From contig JBLICU010000008.1 of assembly GCA_047632435.1 (NCBI GenBank), positions 5,350 through 69,349 of the forward strand: 64,000 nucleotides of DNA, written 5' to 3'. Source of the stretch: JAMZMI01 sp047632435 (GTDB lineage Bacteria; Bacteroidota; Bacteroidia; Cytophagales; Cyclobacteriaceae). Below, piece after piece: positions 17,896 through 25,577 of the stretch. Made by a program: the position numbers and the translations under genes. Below the pieces are notes generated by a model. The model saw nothing but the letters and a program-made list of their open reading frames with translations. It was not told where the DNA came from and did not search any database. How positions within the stretch are numbered: position 1 is the stretch's first letter; each line of letters opens with the position of its first letter.

Positions 17896-19515
17896 TTATG
17901 ATTGACTGCTTTGTTTTAACATGGCAGCTTTTACAAATTTTACAAATAATGGGTGTGGATTTAATACTGTTGATTTTAGTTCAGGATGAAATTGTGACCC
18001 CACAAACCACGGATGATCTACCAATTCAATCATTTCCACTAAGTTGGTTTCAGGATTGATTCCTGAGGCTATCATTCCGGCATTTTCAAATTCTTCGAGA
18101 TATTGATTATTAAACTCATATCTATGTCTGTGTCTCTCCGAAATCTTTGTTTGTCCATAAGTATGGTATGCTTTAGTGCCTTTTTTTATTTGGCATACAT
18201 AAGCTCCCAATCGCATGGTGCCTCCTTTGGCGGTTACAGATTTTTGATCTTCCATCAGATCGATCACCGGATATTTTGTCTTGGGATCCATTTCTGTACT
18301 GTTCGCTTTTTTATGGCCCAATACATTTCTGGCAAATTCAATTACTGCACATTGCATGCCCAGACATATCCCAAAGAATGGAATATTGTTTTCACGGGCA
18401 TATCTGACGGTTGCGATTTTTCCTTCTATTCCTCGCTCTCCAAATCCAGGAGCTACGAGTATTCCGTCAAGATTGGCTAAAACTTTCTCCTTATTCTCGT
18501 TGGTTACATCCTCCGCATGAATCCACTCAAGTGTTACTCTGCATTCGTTGAATGCTCCTGCATGGGTAAATGATTCTGCAATGGATTTATATGAATCTCT
18601 TAATTCAACATACTTGCCTATCAAACCAATTTTCACCTCGTGTGTTGGATTTTTTAGACGACCCAAAAATTCCTTCCATTGTTCGATTTTAGGTTCCTTT
18701 TTATGTGATAGCTTAAACTTAGACAAGACACGCTCATCTAGTTTTTCCTTCCTCATCAATATGGGCACGTCATAGATGGAATCGGCATCAAGTGCTTCAA
18801 TGACCGCATTGACAGGAACGTTACAGAAGAGCGCCAATTTCTTCCTGATGTCCATATCAAGATGATGCTCAGATCTACAAACTAAAATATCTGGTTGCAC
18901 TCCAGCCTCCAAAAGTTCTTTGACCGAATGCTGTGTTGGCTTGGTTTTAAGTTCCCCGGCAGCTTTGAGATAAGGCACCAAAGTCAAATGCACGGAAATG
19001 CAATTGGATGGACCGAGTTCTAATCTTGCCTGTCTTACTGCTTCAATAAATGGAAGCGATTCAATATCACCGACGCACCCACCGATTTCGGTGATGACCA
19101 TGTCATATTTTCCTGTTTCGCCAAGTTTGTAAATGTTATCCTTGATTTCATCGGTGATGTGAGGCACAACCTGAACAGTTTTCCCCAGAAATACTCCCTG
19201 TCGCTCTTTTTGAATAACCGTGTGATAAATTCTGCCAGTTGTTACGTTGTTGGCTTGGGAGGTAGTGATATTAAGGAATCTTTCGTAATGACCTAGATCG
19301 AGATCTGTTTCTGCGCCATCGTCGGTGACATAACATTCGCCATGCTCATAAGGATTGAGTGTTCCTGGATCAATATTGATATAAGGATCAAATTTTTGAA
19401 TTGTTACAGAAAAGCCACGAGCTTGTAAAAGCTTGCCTAATGAAGCCGAAATGATGCCTTTTCCCAGCGATGAAGTTACACCACCCGTAACGAAAATATA
19501 TTTTGCTTTGGACAT
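17896..19515 (-). CDS. pyrG: CTP synthase
   Basis: 539 aa from MSKAKYIFVTGGV; the upstream ATG would add 13 untypical residues. The synthetase domain has TGGVTSSLGKGIISASLG and the DPYINIDPGTLNPYEHGE block. The glutamine amidotransferase domain begins near residue 290 with catalytic Cys in GICLGMQCA (about 383) and the His-Glu pair in FHPEL (about 508). It makes CTP from UTP, glutamine and ATP. It heads a pyrG-yidC operon, with a -7 box (TACCTTTG) 37 bases upstream. Confidence 0.98.
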   Translation of the reverse strand: MSKAKYIFVTGGVTSSLGKGIISASLGKLLQARGFSVTIQKFDPYINIDPGTLNPYEHGECYVTDDGAETDLDLGHYERFLNITTSQANNVTTGRIYHTVIQKERQGVFLGKTVQVVPHITDEIKDNIYKLGETGKYDMVITEIGGCVGDIESLPFIEAVRQARLELGPSNCISVHLTLVPYLKAAGELKTKPTQHSVKELLEAGVQPDILVCRSEHHLDMDIRKKLALFCNVPVNAVIEALDADSIYDVPILMRKEKLDERVLSKFKLSHKKEPKIEQWKEFLGRLKNPTHEVKIGLIGKYVELRDSYKSIAESFTHAGAFNECRVTLEWIHAEDVTNENKEKVLANLDGILVAPGFGERGIEGKIATVRYARENNIPFFGICLGMQCAVIEFARNVLGHKKANSTEMDPKTKYPVIDLMEDQKSVTAKGGTMRLGAYVCQIKKGTKAYHTYGQTKISERHRHRYEFNNQYLEEFENAGMIASGINPETNLVEMIELVDHPWFVGSQFHPELKSTVLNPHPLFVKFVKAAMLKQSSQS

Positions 19516-19551
19516 TAAGGGATTAAGTTTCCTAAGTATTGTTACGGGATG

Positions 19552-19559
19552 CAAAGGTA
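19552..19559 (-). promoter_or_regulatory. Candidate -7 box for pyrG-yidC
   Basis: The minus strand reads TACCTTTG, matching TAnnTTTG, in the gap between the beta-barrel gene stop and the pyrG ATG at 19515. The -33 match is weak. Confidence 0.4.
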
Positions 19560-19596
19560 GGTTTTTCCCTTTAATAACTGGCTGGATTGAAATTTT

Positions 19597-20685
19597 TTAT
19601 CTGATAGGAATTCGGTATATGAAAGAACAGCTGAAATAACCGATAGGGTCTAAAAAAATTGAAGTCTCCCCGGGAAGTTTTACTGGTACGCTATAAGAAT
19701 AGCTTAAAATTAAATTGAATGATTTATTCAAGGTGAGGATTACAGGCAATTGAAAACTGTAATTCATGAGGCCATATTGGTTTTCTGTTTCATCCAGCAG
19801 TTCATAGATGTGGTTTGATATGGTAGGATTATTCAGATAGATATCTATAATTTGCTGTCCTTTAAACCGGATATTTGACATTCTAATGTTTTCAATTTCA
19901 GCCATTTCATCTGCTGAAAGTGCGTTTCTGGCGAAGGAGATAAATTCAGGAGTGTTGATGTTGCTCTTCAAATATTCATTGGTTCGAATTTCTTCGATGA
20001 TATTGCCATTGAAGTAGGTGGTTACATCACTATTGCCATAAATCGCGGATATACCCGGAGCAAATCGAATTTGATCAAAAATCCATATGTTTTTCACACT
20101 AATGTTCCCTGAAATGTTTCCTATTATACGGTGAGCGTTGCTTTGTCCAAAAAGATAACTGTAGTCTAAGGATCCATATAAATGTTTGGTAGTTAATCCC
20201 GAAGATATATTTAGACTATTTTTCAAGCTCGATGTTGATGTTTCAGAATCGCTGACCTGATACACCCATCTCTCATAACTTCCGTTCAAAGTCCAATGCT
20301 TTCCTATGAACTTCATATAACCGGCGGAAAGCACGGTTAGATTGTATTTTGGGTCGAGTGAACTGTTCCAAAATCCGGACACATCTGCATAAAAACCCTT
20401 TTTATGATAATAGGAAACGCCTGGGGATAGTCCAAACTGATTTATTCCAAAGTTTCTACCGGCACTGAGTACGCTGCTGTTGTAGCCTACTCTAAAATTC
20501 AATTCTGAATAAATGGGGCTTGTTCGTTTGAGTAAACTATCTATTAAATTAAAAATGGAAAGTGAATCCATTTCCATTTCCATTATATCTAACTGTTCGG
20601 AAATTGACAACTCATTTGATTGAGCCTCACAAAAATAAAATGTGAACACCAAAAGGAACGAGATTATCGTCTTTTTGATTGTCAT
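19597..20685 (-). CDS. Predicted outer-membrane beta-barrel protein
   Basis: 362 aa with a Sec signal (MTIKKTIISFLLVFTFYFC, then EAQ). The mature part is a run of alternating aromatic/polar strands (for example NFRVGYNSSVLSAGRN, HWTLNGSYERWVYQ, GLTTKHLYGSLDYSYLFG) and ends FSCSFIYRIPIR; the ending on strand-like residues is typical of outer-membrane barrels. No named family is recognised. It lies 21 bases after the LTxxQ-protein gene and probably belongs to the same sigma-factor transcription unit. Confidence 0.75.
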   Translation of the reverse strand: MTIKKTIISFLLVFTFYFCEAQSNELSISEQLDIMEMEMDSLSIFNLIDSLLKRTSPIYSELNFRVGYNSSVLSAGRNFGINQFGLSPGVSYYHKKGFYADVSGFWNSSLDPKYNLTVLSAGYMKFIGKHWTLNGSYERWVYQVSDSETSTSSLKNSLNISSGLTTKHLYGSLDYSYLFGQSNAHRIIGNISGNISVKNIWIFDQIRFAPGISAIYGNSDVTTYFNGNIIEEIRTNEYLKSNINTPEFISFARNALSADEMAEIENIRMSNIRFKGQQIIDIYLNNPTISNHIYELLDETENQYGLMNYSFQLPVILTLNKSFNLILSYSYSVPVKLPGETSIFLDPIGYFSCSFIYRIPIR

Positions 20686-20706
20686 TTTGGGTAGGAGGGG
20701 CGTGAT

Positions 20707-21201
20707 TTAATTTGTTTTTCGTTGCTTCAATTGTTGATCATTTCTTAACCTTTCGCCATCCATCCTTTGTCTTTGTATGGTTTCATCGCGGATCCTTTTC
20801 ATCAGCATGTCTTTAAAATCGTCTTCCGCCTTTTTCAAATTCATTAATTGTCTACTTGAGACAACCTGTTGCATTCGTTGCGAGTAATTTTGGTCTAATT
20901 CTAATTGGCGTTCTTTAATTTGATACCCTCTATCAAGCACTTTTTTACTTTCGTCTTCAGTCGCTGTTGCGGGATCAAATTCTCTTTTCAAAGTTTGAAA
21001 TTCTTGTCGAATTTCTCTTTGTTTTTCACTGTATTCTCTATAGACAGGCCAGAATTTTTCTGCTTGTTCTGGTGTTAACTCGAGTCTTTCTGTAATTAAC
21101 GCGATTTTAGCTGCTTCAATTTTTTCAAGGGCAGCTTGACTTTGGCCAAATGCCATTTGTCCAAAGAAAGCGAAAGTAAATATTATTATAAAGGTCTTCA
21201 T
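20707..21201 (-). CDS. Periplasmic Spy/CpxP-like (LTxxQ-type) protein
   Basis: 164 aa with a cleavable signal (MKTFIIIFTFAFFGQMAFGQ). The mature protein is all-helical and highly charged, containing LTPEQAEKFWPVYREY, which resembles the LTxxQ motif of Spy/CpxP envelope-stress chaperones. Its place directly after an ECF sigma factor and a membrane anti-sigma candidate suggests an envelope-stress sensor or chaperone. The functional assignment is by motif and context only. Confidence 0.75.
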   Translation of the reverse strand: MKTFIIIFTFAFFGQMAFGQSQAALEKIEAAKIALITERLELTPEQAEKFWPVYREYSEKQREIRQEFQTLKREFDPATATEDESKKVLDRGYQIKERQLELDQNYSQRMQQVVSSRQLMNLKKAEDDFKDMLMKRIRDETIQRQRMDGERLRNDQQLKQRKTN

Positions 21202-21208
21202 CTTATGG

Positions 21209-21634
21209 TTAAATTTCTTTCAAATCAAAAGCGTTTATTAAATCATCAATATTTTCATTTTCAAGATCTAAACCTTGAAGGTAATTTGCGTCTTCATCTA
21301 TGAATCCGGAAAAGTCAGATGTCAGTGATACAAGTTCATTCAGTGATAGCTCACTTTCATCCAAATAGCTTAATATTTCTTCGTCTGAAATTGCAGCCAG
21401 TAATGTTTCACTTTGAGAGATTGATGGGTTGTTACTATCATATATCCAATAACCAGCAAAAACCATAACCATTAATGCTGGAACCATCGCCCATCTTATA
21501 ATCCACTGTGGAGCATGATATTTATTGGTTTCAGTTACTACTTTCGCCTGAATATCAGAAGTGAGTTTTAAGAAATAACCATCAGGTACCTGATAGGGAT
21601 TTTTCTTTTCGATATCGTCAATCTGGATTTTCAT
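21209..21634 (-). CDS. Membrane anti-sigma factor candidate
   Basis: 141 aa. A short N-terminal segment (KKNPYQVPDGYFLKLT) precedes one membrane helix (WAMVPALMVMVFAGYWIY, about residues 49-66) and an acidic Ser/Asp/Glu-rich periplasmic tail. The PYxVPxGYF motif followed by one transmembrane helix is common in Bacteroidota proteins encoded next to ECF sigma factors. It sits 31 bases after the sigma gene. No zinc-binding HxxxCxxC motif is present, so it is not a ZAS-type anti-sigma. Confidence 0.7.
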   Translation of the reverse strand: MKIQIDDIEKKNPYQVPDGYFLKLTSDIQAKVVTETNKYHAPQWIIRWAMVPALMVMVFAGYWIYDSNNPSISQSETLLAAISDEEILSYLDESELSLNELVSLTSDFSGFIDEDANYLQGLDLENENIDDLINAFDLKEI

Positions 21635-21665
21635 TACTCTTTAGATCATATTCAATTTAAAAGGT

Positions 21666-22205
21666 TTAATCGGTAGAAAGAAAAAGTTCTATTTTTTTCA
21701 CAGCGTGATGGTAATTTGCTTTAAGTGCACCAACACTAGTACCAGTTATTGCTGAAATTTGTTCAAATTTCAAGTCGTCATAATATTTCATGTTAAAAAC
21801 GGCGCGTTGTTTATTAGGGAGTTTCAACAATGCTTTTTGTAATTTCAATTGGATTTCGTCCCCACTCATCATATTTCCAGAATCTATTTTGGAGGCTAAT
21901 TCCTCGCTTACATCACCAAGAGGTAACATGAAACGGCGTTTTTTCTTTTGAAGAAAATTTAAACACTCGTTGGTTGCTATTCGGTATACCCAGGTAAAAA
22001 GGCTAGACTCTTCCCTGAATTTGGATAGATTGGACCACACTTTCACAAATATATCCTGTGTCAGATCATTGGCATCATCATGATCAATGACCATTTTTCT
22101 TACATGCCAATACACCCGTTCCTGATATGCCTGAACCAAAAGGTTAAAACCATAGTGCAGTGTTTCCTCATTCTTAATTTTCGATATAATAAAAGCCTCT
22201 TCCAA
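21666..22205 (-). CDS. ECF-type RNA polymerase sigma factor
   Basis: 179 aa. Region 2 contains DHDDANDLTQDIFVKVWSNL and FTWVYRIATNECLNFLQKKK; region 4 contains LPNKQRAVFNMKYYDDLKFE followed by a helix-turn-helix (AITGTSVGALKANYHHAVKK). Regions 1.1 and 3 are missing, as in extracytoplasmic-function sigma factors. It is first in a unit with the anti-sigma candidate, the LTxxQ protein and the beta-barrel. It is divergent from the MarR gene across a 117-base AT-rich gap. Confidence 0.95.
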   Translation of the reverse strand: MEEAFIISKIKNEETLHYGFNLLVQAYQERVYWHVRKMVIDHDDANDLTQDIFVKVWSNLSKFREESSLFTWVYRIATNECLNFLQKKKRRFMLPLGDVSEELASKIDSGNMMSGDEIQLKLQKALLKLPNKQRAVFNMKYYDDLKFEQISAITGTSVGALKANYHHAVKKIELFLSTD

Positions 22206-22322
22206 TGGGCAGGGATATAAACTTTTGGGTGTTTTTTATGATAGTTTAAAGTAACAATAAAAATATTTCACAACTATATTAAATTACCTGTCGTAACATT
22301 AAATGTATTTGTCAGAAATAAA

Positions 22323-22772
22323 ATGGGAATAGCAGAAGAAATTCGACAGAAGAAATTCAAAAGTGAATTGAGCAAGGCACTTATTAACATTATTTATACT
22401 AATGGATGGCTGCTTCAAAAGCAAGTTGGTGTTTTTAAGCCACATGGATTAACAAATGCACAATTTAATGTGCTTAGGATATTGAGAGGGCAATTTCCAA
22501 ACCCATCTACTATCAATTTGCTTATTGAAAGAATGTTGGATAAAAGCTCAAATGCTTCGAGAATTATCGACAAACTGGAATTAAAAGATTTGGTTGAACG
22601 GAGACAATGCTCTGGGGATAGAAGAGCGGTTGATGTTATTATTTCCCAATCTGGATTGGATTTGCTTCAAATAATAGATTTAGAAATGACTTCTCTAGAG
22701 GAATCAATTAATAAGCTGAGTGAAAAAGAATGCGAATCCCTCAATAATTTGTTGGATAAACTTCGGTCTTAA
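22323..22772 (+). CDS. MarR-family transcriptional regulator
   Basis: 149 aa. The winged-helix pattern is clear: GLTNAQFNVLRILRG, then a recognition-helix region (LIERMLDKSSNASRIIDKLE) and the wing with the typical DLVERRQCSGDRRAVDV. It is a dimeric DNA-binding repressor or activator; the ligand is unknown. It converges with the universal stress gene with no intergenic base between the two stops. A MarR-sized palindrome (23732-23745) lies upstream of that stress gene, so it may be a target (inference). Confidence 0.93.
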   Translation: MGIAEEIRQKKFKSELSKALINIIYTNGWLLQKQVGVFKPHGLTNAQFNVLRILRGQFPNPSTINLLIERMLDKSSNASRIIDKLELKDLVERRQCSGDRRAVDVIISQSGLDLLQIIDLEMTSLEESINKLSEKECESLNNLLDKLRS

Positions 22773-23696
22773 TCAGAGATCTTTTAAGTATTCCATCAAA
22801 CCAACACTTTTACCCTTTGGTCGGATCACTAACATCGGAATTTCTTCATTCAGCTGTACGAGTCGTTCAGTTTTACTTCCTATAAATAAAGCTGCTGCTG
22901 CTGTTCTGCCCTTTGCACCTATTATAATGATATCAGCGTGCCTTTTCTTGGCTTCTTTTACAATTACATCAGTGATGTGGTCATCGTTATCCAATGAAAA
23001 TACAGACAAAATATCCAAATTTTTAGGATCAAAGTTGCTCATAAATCGTGCATACTCCTTTTCCGAATTTTCCTTCATGATTAGTGCAAATTCACGAAAG
23101 GTTTTCCCAGCGTAATGATATCCTGATGGCACTTGATATACGTGCTGAACTGTGATTTTAGATTCCCCTTCAGACCTTCTTGCCAATGTGAGTGCTTTTT
23201 CCATTGCACTTTTGGAATAGTTTGAAAAGTCAGTTGGTACAAATATCTTTTTAAATTTGATTGTTTGACCTTTAGGTAGAATGAGCAAAGAACACAACGC
23301 CCTACGGGCAATTCGTGTTAGTAGTACGCCCGCTTTTTTCTCATTTTTTCTACCCAAAACAATGAGGTCAATTTTTTCCTTTGCTGAAATCTTAAGAACT
23401 GTTTTGGTTACTGATCCTTGCTCTACTAGGACGTTTACAGCTACTTTGGCTTCTTCGTATTTAAAATATTTATTAACGGAAGTTTGTAGCTCATTTTTTC
23501 TTTCCTCGATTGCTCGAATAACGAGATCTGGGAATTCTTTTTTAAGTGATTCTGGAAGATCAAATTCTTTTATTACATTGATAAAAAAGACTTCTTTGGT
23601 GCCAGATAACACACATAAATCTGAAGCAGCCTGAATTAGATCTTTATCTATCTCGGTGTTGTCTAAACCAACTAAAACTCTATTGAATTTATACAT
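22773..23696 (-). CDS. Tandem universal stress protein (two UspA domains)
   Basis: 307 aa with two Usp domains. The second has a full ATP-binding signature G-2x-G-9x-G-S (GAKGRTAAAALFIGSKTERL, about residues 260-280) and ends IPMLVIRPKG. The first (about 1-145) has a looser version (VLGRKNEKKAGVLLTRIARR) and ends SLLILPKG, so it may not bind ATP. Members help survival under stress or anaerobiosis. A palindrome and a -7 box lie directly upstream. Confidence 0.93.
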   Translation of the reverse strand: MYKFNRVLVGLDNTEIDKDLIQAASDLCVLSGTKEVFFINVIKEFDLPESLKKEFPDLVIRAIEERKNELQTSVNKYFKYEEAKVAVNVLVEQGSVTKTVLKISAKEKIDLIVLGRKNEKKAGVLLTRIARRALCSLLILPKGQTIKFKKIFVPTDFSNYSKSAMEKALTLARRSEGESKITVQHVYQVPSGYHYAGKTFREFALIMKENSEKEYARFMSNFDPKNLDILSVFSLDNDDHITDVIVKEAKKRHADIIIIGAKGRTAAAALFIGSKTERLVQLNEEIPMLVIRPKGKSVGLMEYLKDL

Positions 23697-23722
23697 CAGT
23701 TGTGATTATTTTGATTTTGATA

Positions 23723-23745
23723 CAAATGTAAGGTTGATTTCAACC
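23723..23745 (-). promoter_or_regulatory. -7 box and palindromic operator upstream of the usp gene
   Basis: The minus strand has TACATTTG (23723-23730), a -7 consensus match 27 bases before the ATG at 23696. Immediately upstream is the 14-bp palindrome GGTTGATTTCAACC (23732-23745; 6-bp perfect arms, 2-bp centre), in the promoter spacer where a repressor would block RNA polymerase. Confidence 0.5.
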
Positions 23746-23788
23746 GTTTGTATTTGATTTTTATTTTAATGCGTGAATATGGAATTTA

Positions 23789-24862
23789 TTAAAAAGTTTG
23801 AATAAAATCACAAAGTTGTTCGATTTGCTCTTTAGAATGCATTGGAAAATTGGCTATGCGAATATGATCAGCCTTAAAAGTGCCATAGCCACTGCCAAGA
23901 ATCCAACCTTTCGCTTTGAATCTCTCAAGTACTGATGTGCTACCTTTTTTACACTTAGCCACAATAACAGTTTTGGATCTGTATTTTTTGTCTTCTATGA
24001 ACGGTTCAAAATCTGGATGATCTGTCAGCGCCTGATATAATATGCTCGACTTATAAATAGTTTCATTTTGAATATTTTGAACTCCTCTGTCCAGCATATC
24101 CTTGGCTACTTTCCCCAACAAATAGATGCCCAAAGTATTGGGGGTTTCTGGTGTTTGATTTTTAGCTCCGTGTTTTCTGAGTTCGCTTAACCTATGATAG
24201 CTACCGGTAGGGAGACCCTTTGCATCCAGAGATGCTGCCTTTTCGATGCATGCATGGTTCATGATCCAAACACCCAATCCTGAAGGTTGTCCAAAGGATT
24301 TTTGAACCGAAAAATAAGCGGTATCCACTTTTGAAAAATCAAATTTTACACAAGGAAAAGCACTGACGCCATCCACAGACATCAATTTATCTGGATGTTT
24401 TTCTTTGAGCTGATATATTTCCTCGGTCGGGAATTGATACCCTATGCTCGTTTCATTCAATGTGCAAGAAATCAACTCTGCCTGCGCTGGAATGTTAAAA
24501 TTTTTGTAATGAACGCCCGGTTCACTTTCTTCCAGCGTTGAATTTCTATTGTACTGATGTGTGAATTCGTAAAATTTCTTGGAAAATGATCCATTGGCAA
24601 AGTGGTGCGAGCTATGCTCTACAAAGTTTTGAATGATCCTTTCCCAAATTTCATTAGCAGAGGAGGTAAAATAAATTTCATAACTGTCTGGCAGTCCAAG
24701 CAATGCTTTCAGATTTTCTCTTGTTTCAATAAACACTTTTTCAAAAGCCTTACTTCTATGTGAAATTGACCCAATATCATTGCGCAATGCCGATTTTATA
24801 TGATCGGGAACAGTGTAGTACAATTGAGTAGGGCCAGGGGTGAAATATATTTTATTAAGCAT
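23789..24862 (-). CDS. Class V PLP aminotransferase, likely phosphoserine aminotransferase
   Basis: 357 aa. The N-terminus KIYFTPGPTQLYYTV and the PLP Lys block (VQKSFGQPSGLGVW, about residues 188-201) mark aminotransferase fold-type I class V. An Asp-containing SVDGVSAFP strand lies before it. It is more like alanine-glyoxylate/SerC-type enzymes starting TPGP than classical SerC, which begins with an N-x-GP motif. A SerB-SerA fusion gene lies 0.7 kb upstream in the same orientation, so it probably converts 3-phosphohydroxypyruvate to phosphoserine. The gene symbol is withheld because the subfamily is not certain. Confidence 0.85.
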   Translation of the reverse strand: MLNKIYFTPGPTQLYYTVPDHIKSALRNDIGSISHRSKAFEKVFIETRENLKALLGLPDSYEIYFTSSANEIWERIIQNFVEHSSHHFANGSFSKKFYEFTHQYNRNSTLEESEPGVHYKNFNIPAQAELISCTLNETSIGYQFPTEEIYQLKEKHPDKLMSVDGVSAFPCVKFDFSKVDTAYFSVQKSFGQPSGLGVWIMNHACIEKAASLDAKGLPTGSYHRLSELRKHGAKNQTPETPNTLGIYLLGKVAKDMLDRGVQNIQNETIYKSSILYQALTDHPDFEPFIEDKKYRSKTVIVAKCKKGSTSVLERFKAKGWILGSGYGTFKADHIRIANFPMHSKEQIEQLCDFIQTF

Positions 24863-24903
24863 GTGTAATAGTTTAATAGCGTTTAATTTTGCTTTGCTTT
24901 TCA

Positions 24904-25124
24904 GACGAAATTGTTTTTAAACCTAACATCAAAACAATTCCGGGCGAAGTGGAAAGTAAAGAGCGGGCCTCATTGCGTTTAGGCGTAACCACATTCATTC
25001 GATGAATCAGGATAACAGAGGATTATCGATACTTTTTTACAGCTCAAATCCTTAATAGACAGGGGTTTAAATTCTAGTCTGAAGAGTTTTATATAGCTTT
25101 CGGGGATCCCGGAAGCTTTTTTTA
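24904..25124 (+). ncRNA. Candidate plus-strand small RNA in the 260-base gap
   Basis: The gap between two minus-strand genes (24863-25121) has no open frame but ends, on the plus strand, in a strong terminator (25095-25123) with no plus-strand gene before it. Upstream are several possible stems: AATTGTTTT/AAAACAATT (24909-24917 and 24931-24939), ATTCAT/ATGAAT and AGAC/GTCT. The stretch is richer in G+C than flanking gaps. The 5' end given is arbitrary. It matches no RNA family that I recognise. Confidence 0.25.
25095..25123 (+). terminator. Orphan plus-strand Rho-independent terminator
   Basis: 10-bp stem AGCTTTCGGG (25095-25104) with CCCGGAAGCT (25108-25117), one G-T pair and a 3-base loop, followed by seven T on the plus strand. 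Read on the minus strand the hairpin has no T tract, so it does not serve the YtxJ-like gene, whose stop overlaps it at 25122. Confidence 0.7.
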
Positions 25125-25508
25125 TGCGCGGGTTTCTAACCACCTGAAAGTCCTATTGACAATCTTTAATGCTAATTTAATTTTCTTGAAGCTAATCATG
25201 TCGTAAGATTCATCGTACATGGTAACACCATCAGCAAAAAGTACGATTTGAGGGAATTCATCATCTATACCGGCAACATCCACGATCTCTTTTGAAATTG
25301 TTTGTTGATAGGATTCTACTAAATAAAGGTCAACTTGATCGGAGGTGAGACCCCAATTCAAATCAAGCTCATTTTTAATCCTAATACTTTCTCCAGAAGA
25401 AGGATCGTGTTTTAAAATCAATACAGGTTTATACTTGGACTCATTAATTACATGATTCAGCTCTGATAAACTCGTGAGATTTTTCCACTGCGGTGACAAT
25501 TGACTCAT
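25122..25508 (-). CDS. YtxJ-like (bacilliredoxin-fold) protein lacking cysteine
   Basis: 128 aa thioredoxin-fold protein. Its order (KPVLILKHDPSSGES, then DLYLVESYQQTISKEI, EFPQIVLFADG and YDESYDMIS) follows the bacillithiol-linked YtxJ family, where the strand normally leads to a catalytic Cys in a segment like KHSTRCSIS. Here that position is replaced and the whole protein contains no cysteine, so thiol exchange is impossible. It may be a structural or binding relative. It lies between the two serine-biosynthesis genes. The family link is by eye and moderately sure. Confidence 0.7.
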   Translation of the reverse strand: MSQLSPQWKNLTSLSELNHVINESKYKPVLILKHDPSSGESIRIKNELDLNWGLTSDQVDLYLVESYQQTISKEIVDVAGIDDEFPQIVLFADGVTMYDESYDMISFKKIKLALKIVNRTFRWLETRA

Positions 25509-25577
25509 TATTTATTATTTTCAACTTAAGATTAAGTCATAATAAGAACACAATTTAGCCATAATGTTCAAATAACA

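Noticed and set aside
24863..25121. A riboswitch upstream of the SerC-like gene (minus strand)
   Set aside because: No recognised aptamer core on the minus strand; the terminator signal works only on the plus strand.
25095..25124. Assigning the hairpin as terminator of the YtxJ-like gene
   Set aside because: That gene is on the minus strand, the T tract is on the plus strand, and the hairpin lies just after and partly over the minus-strand stop.
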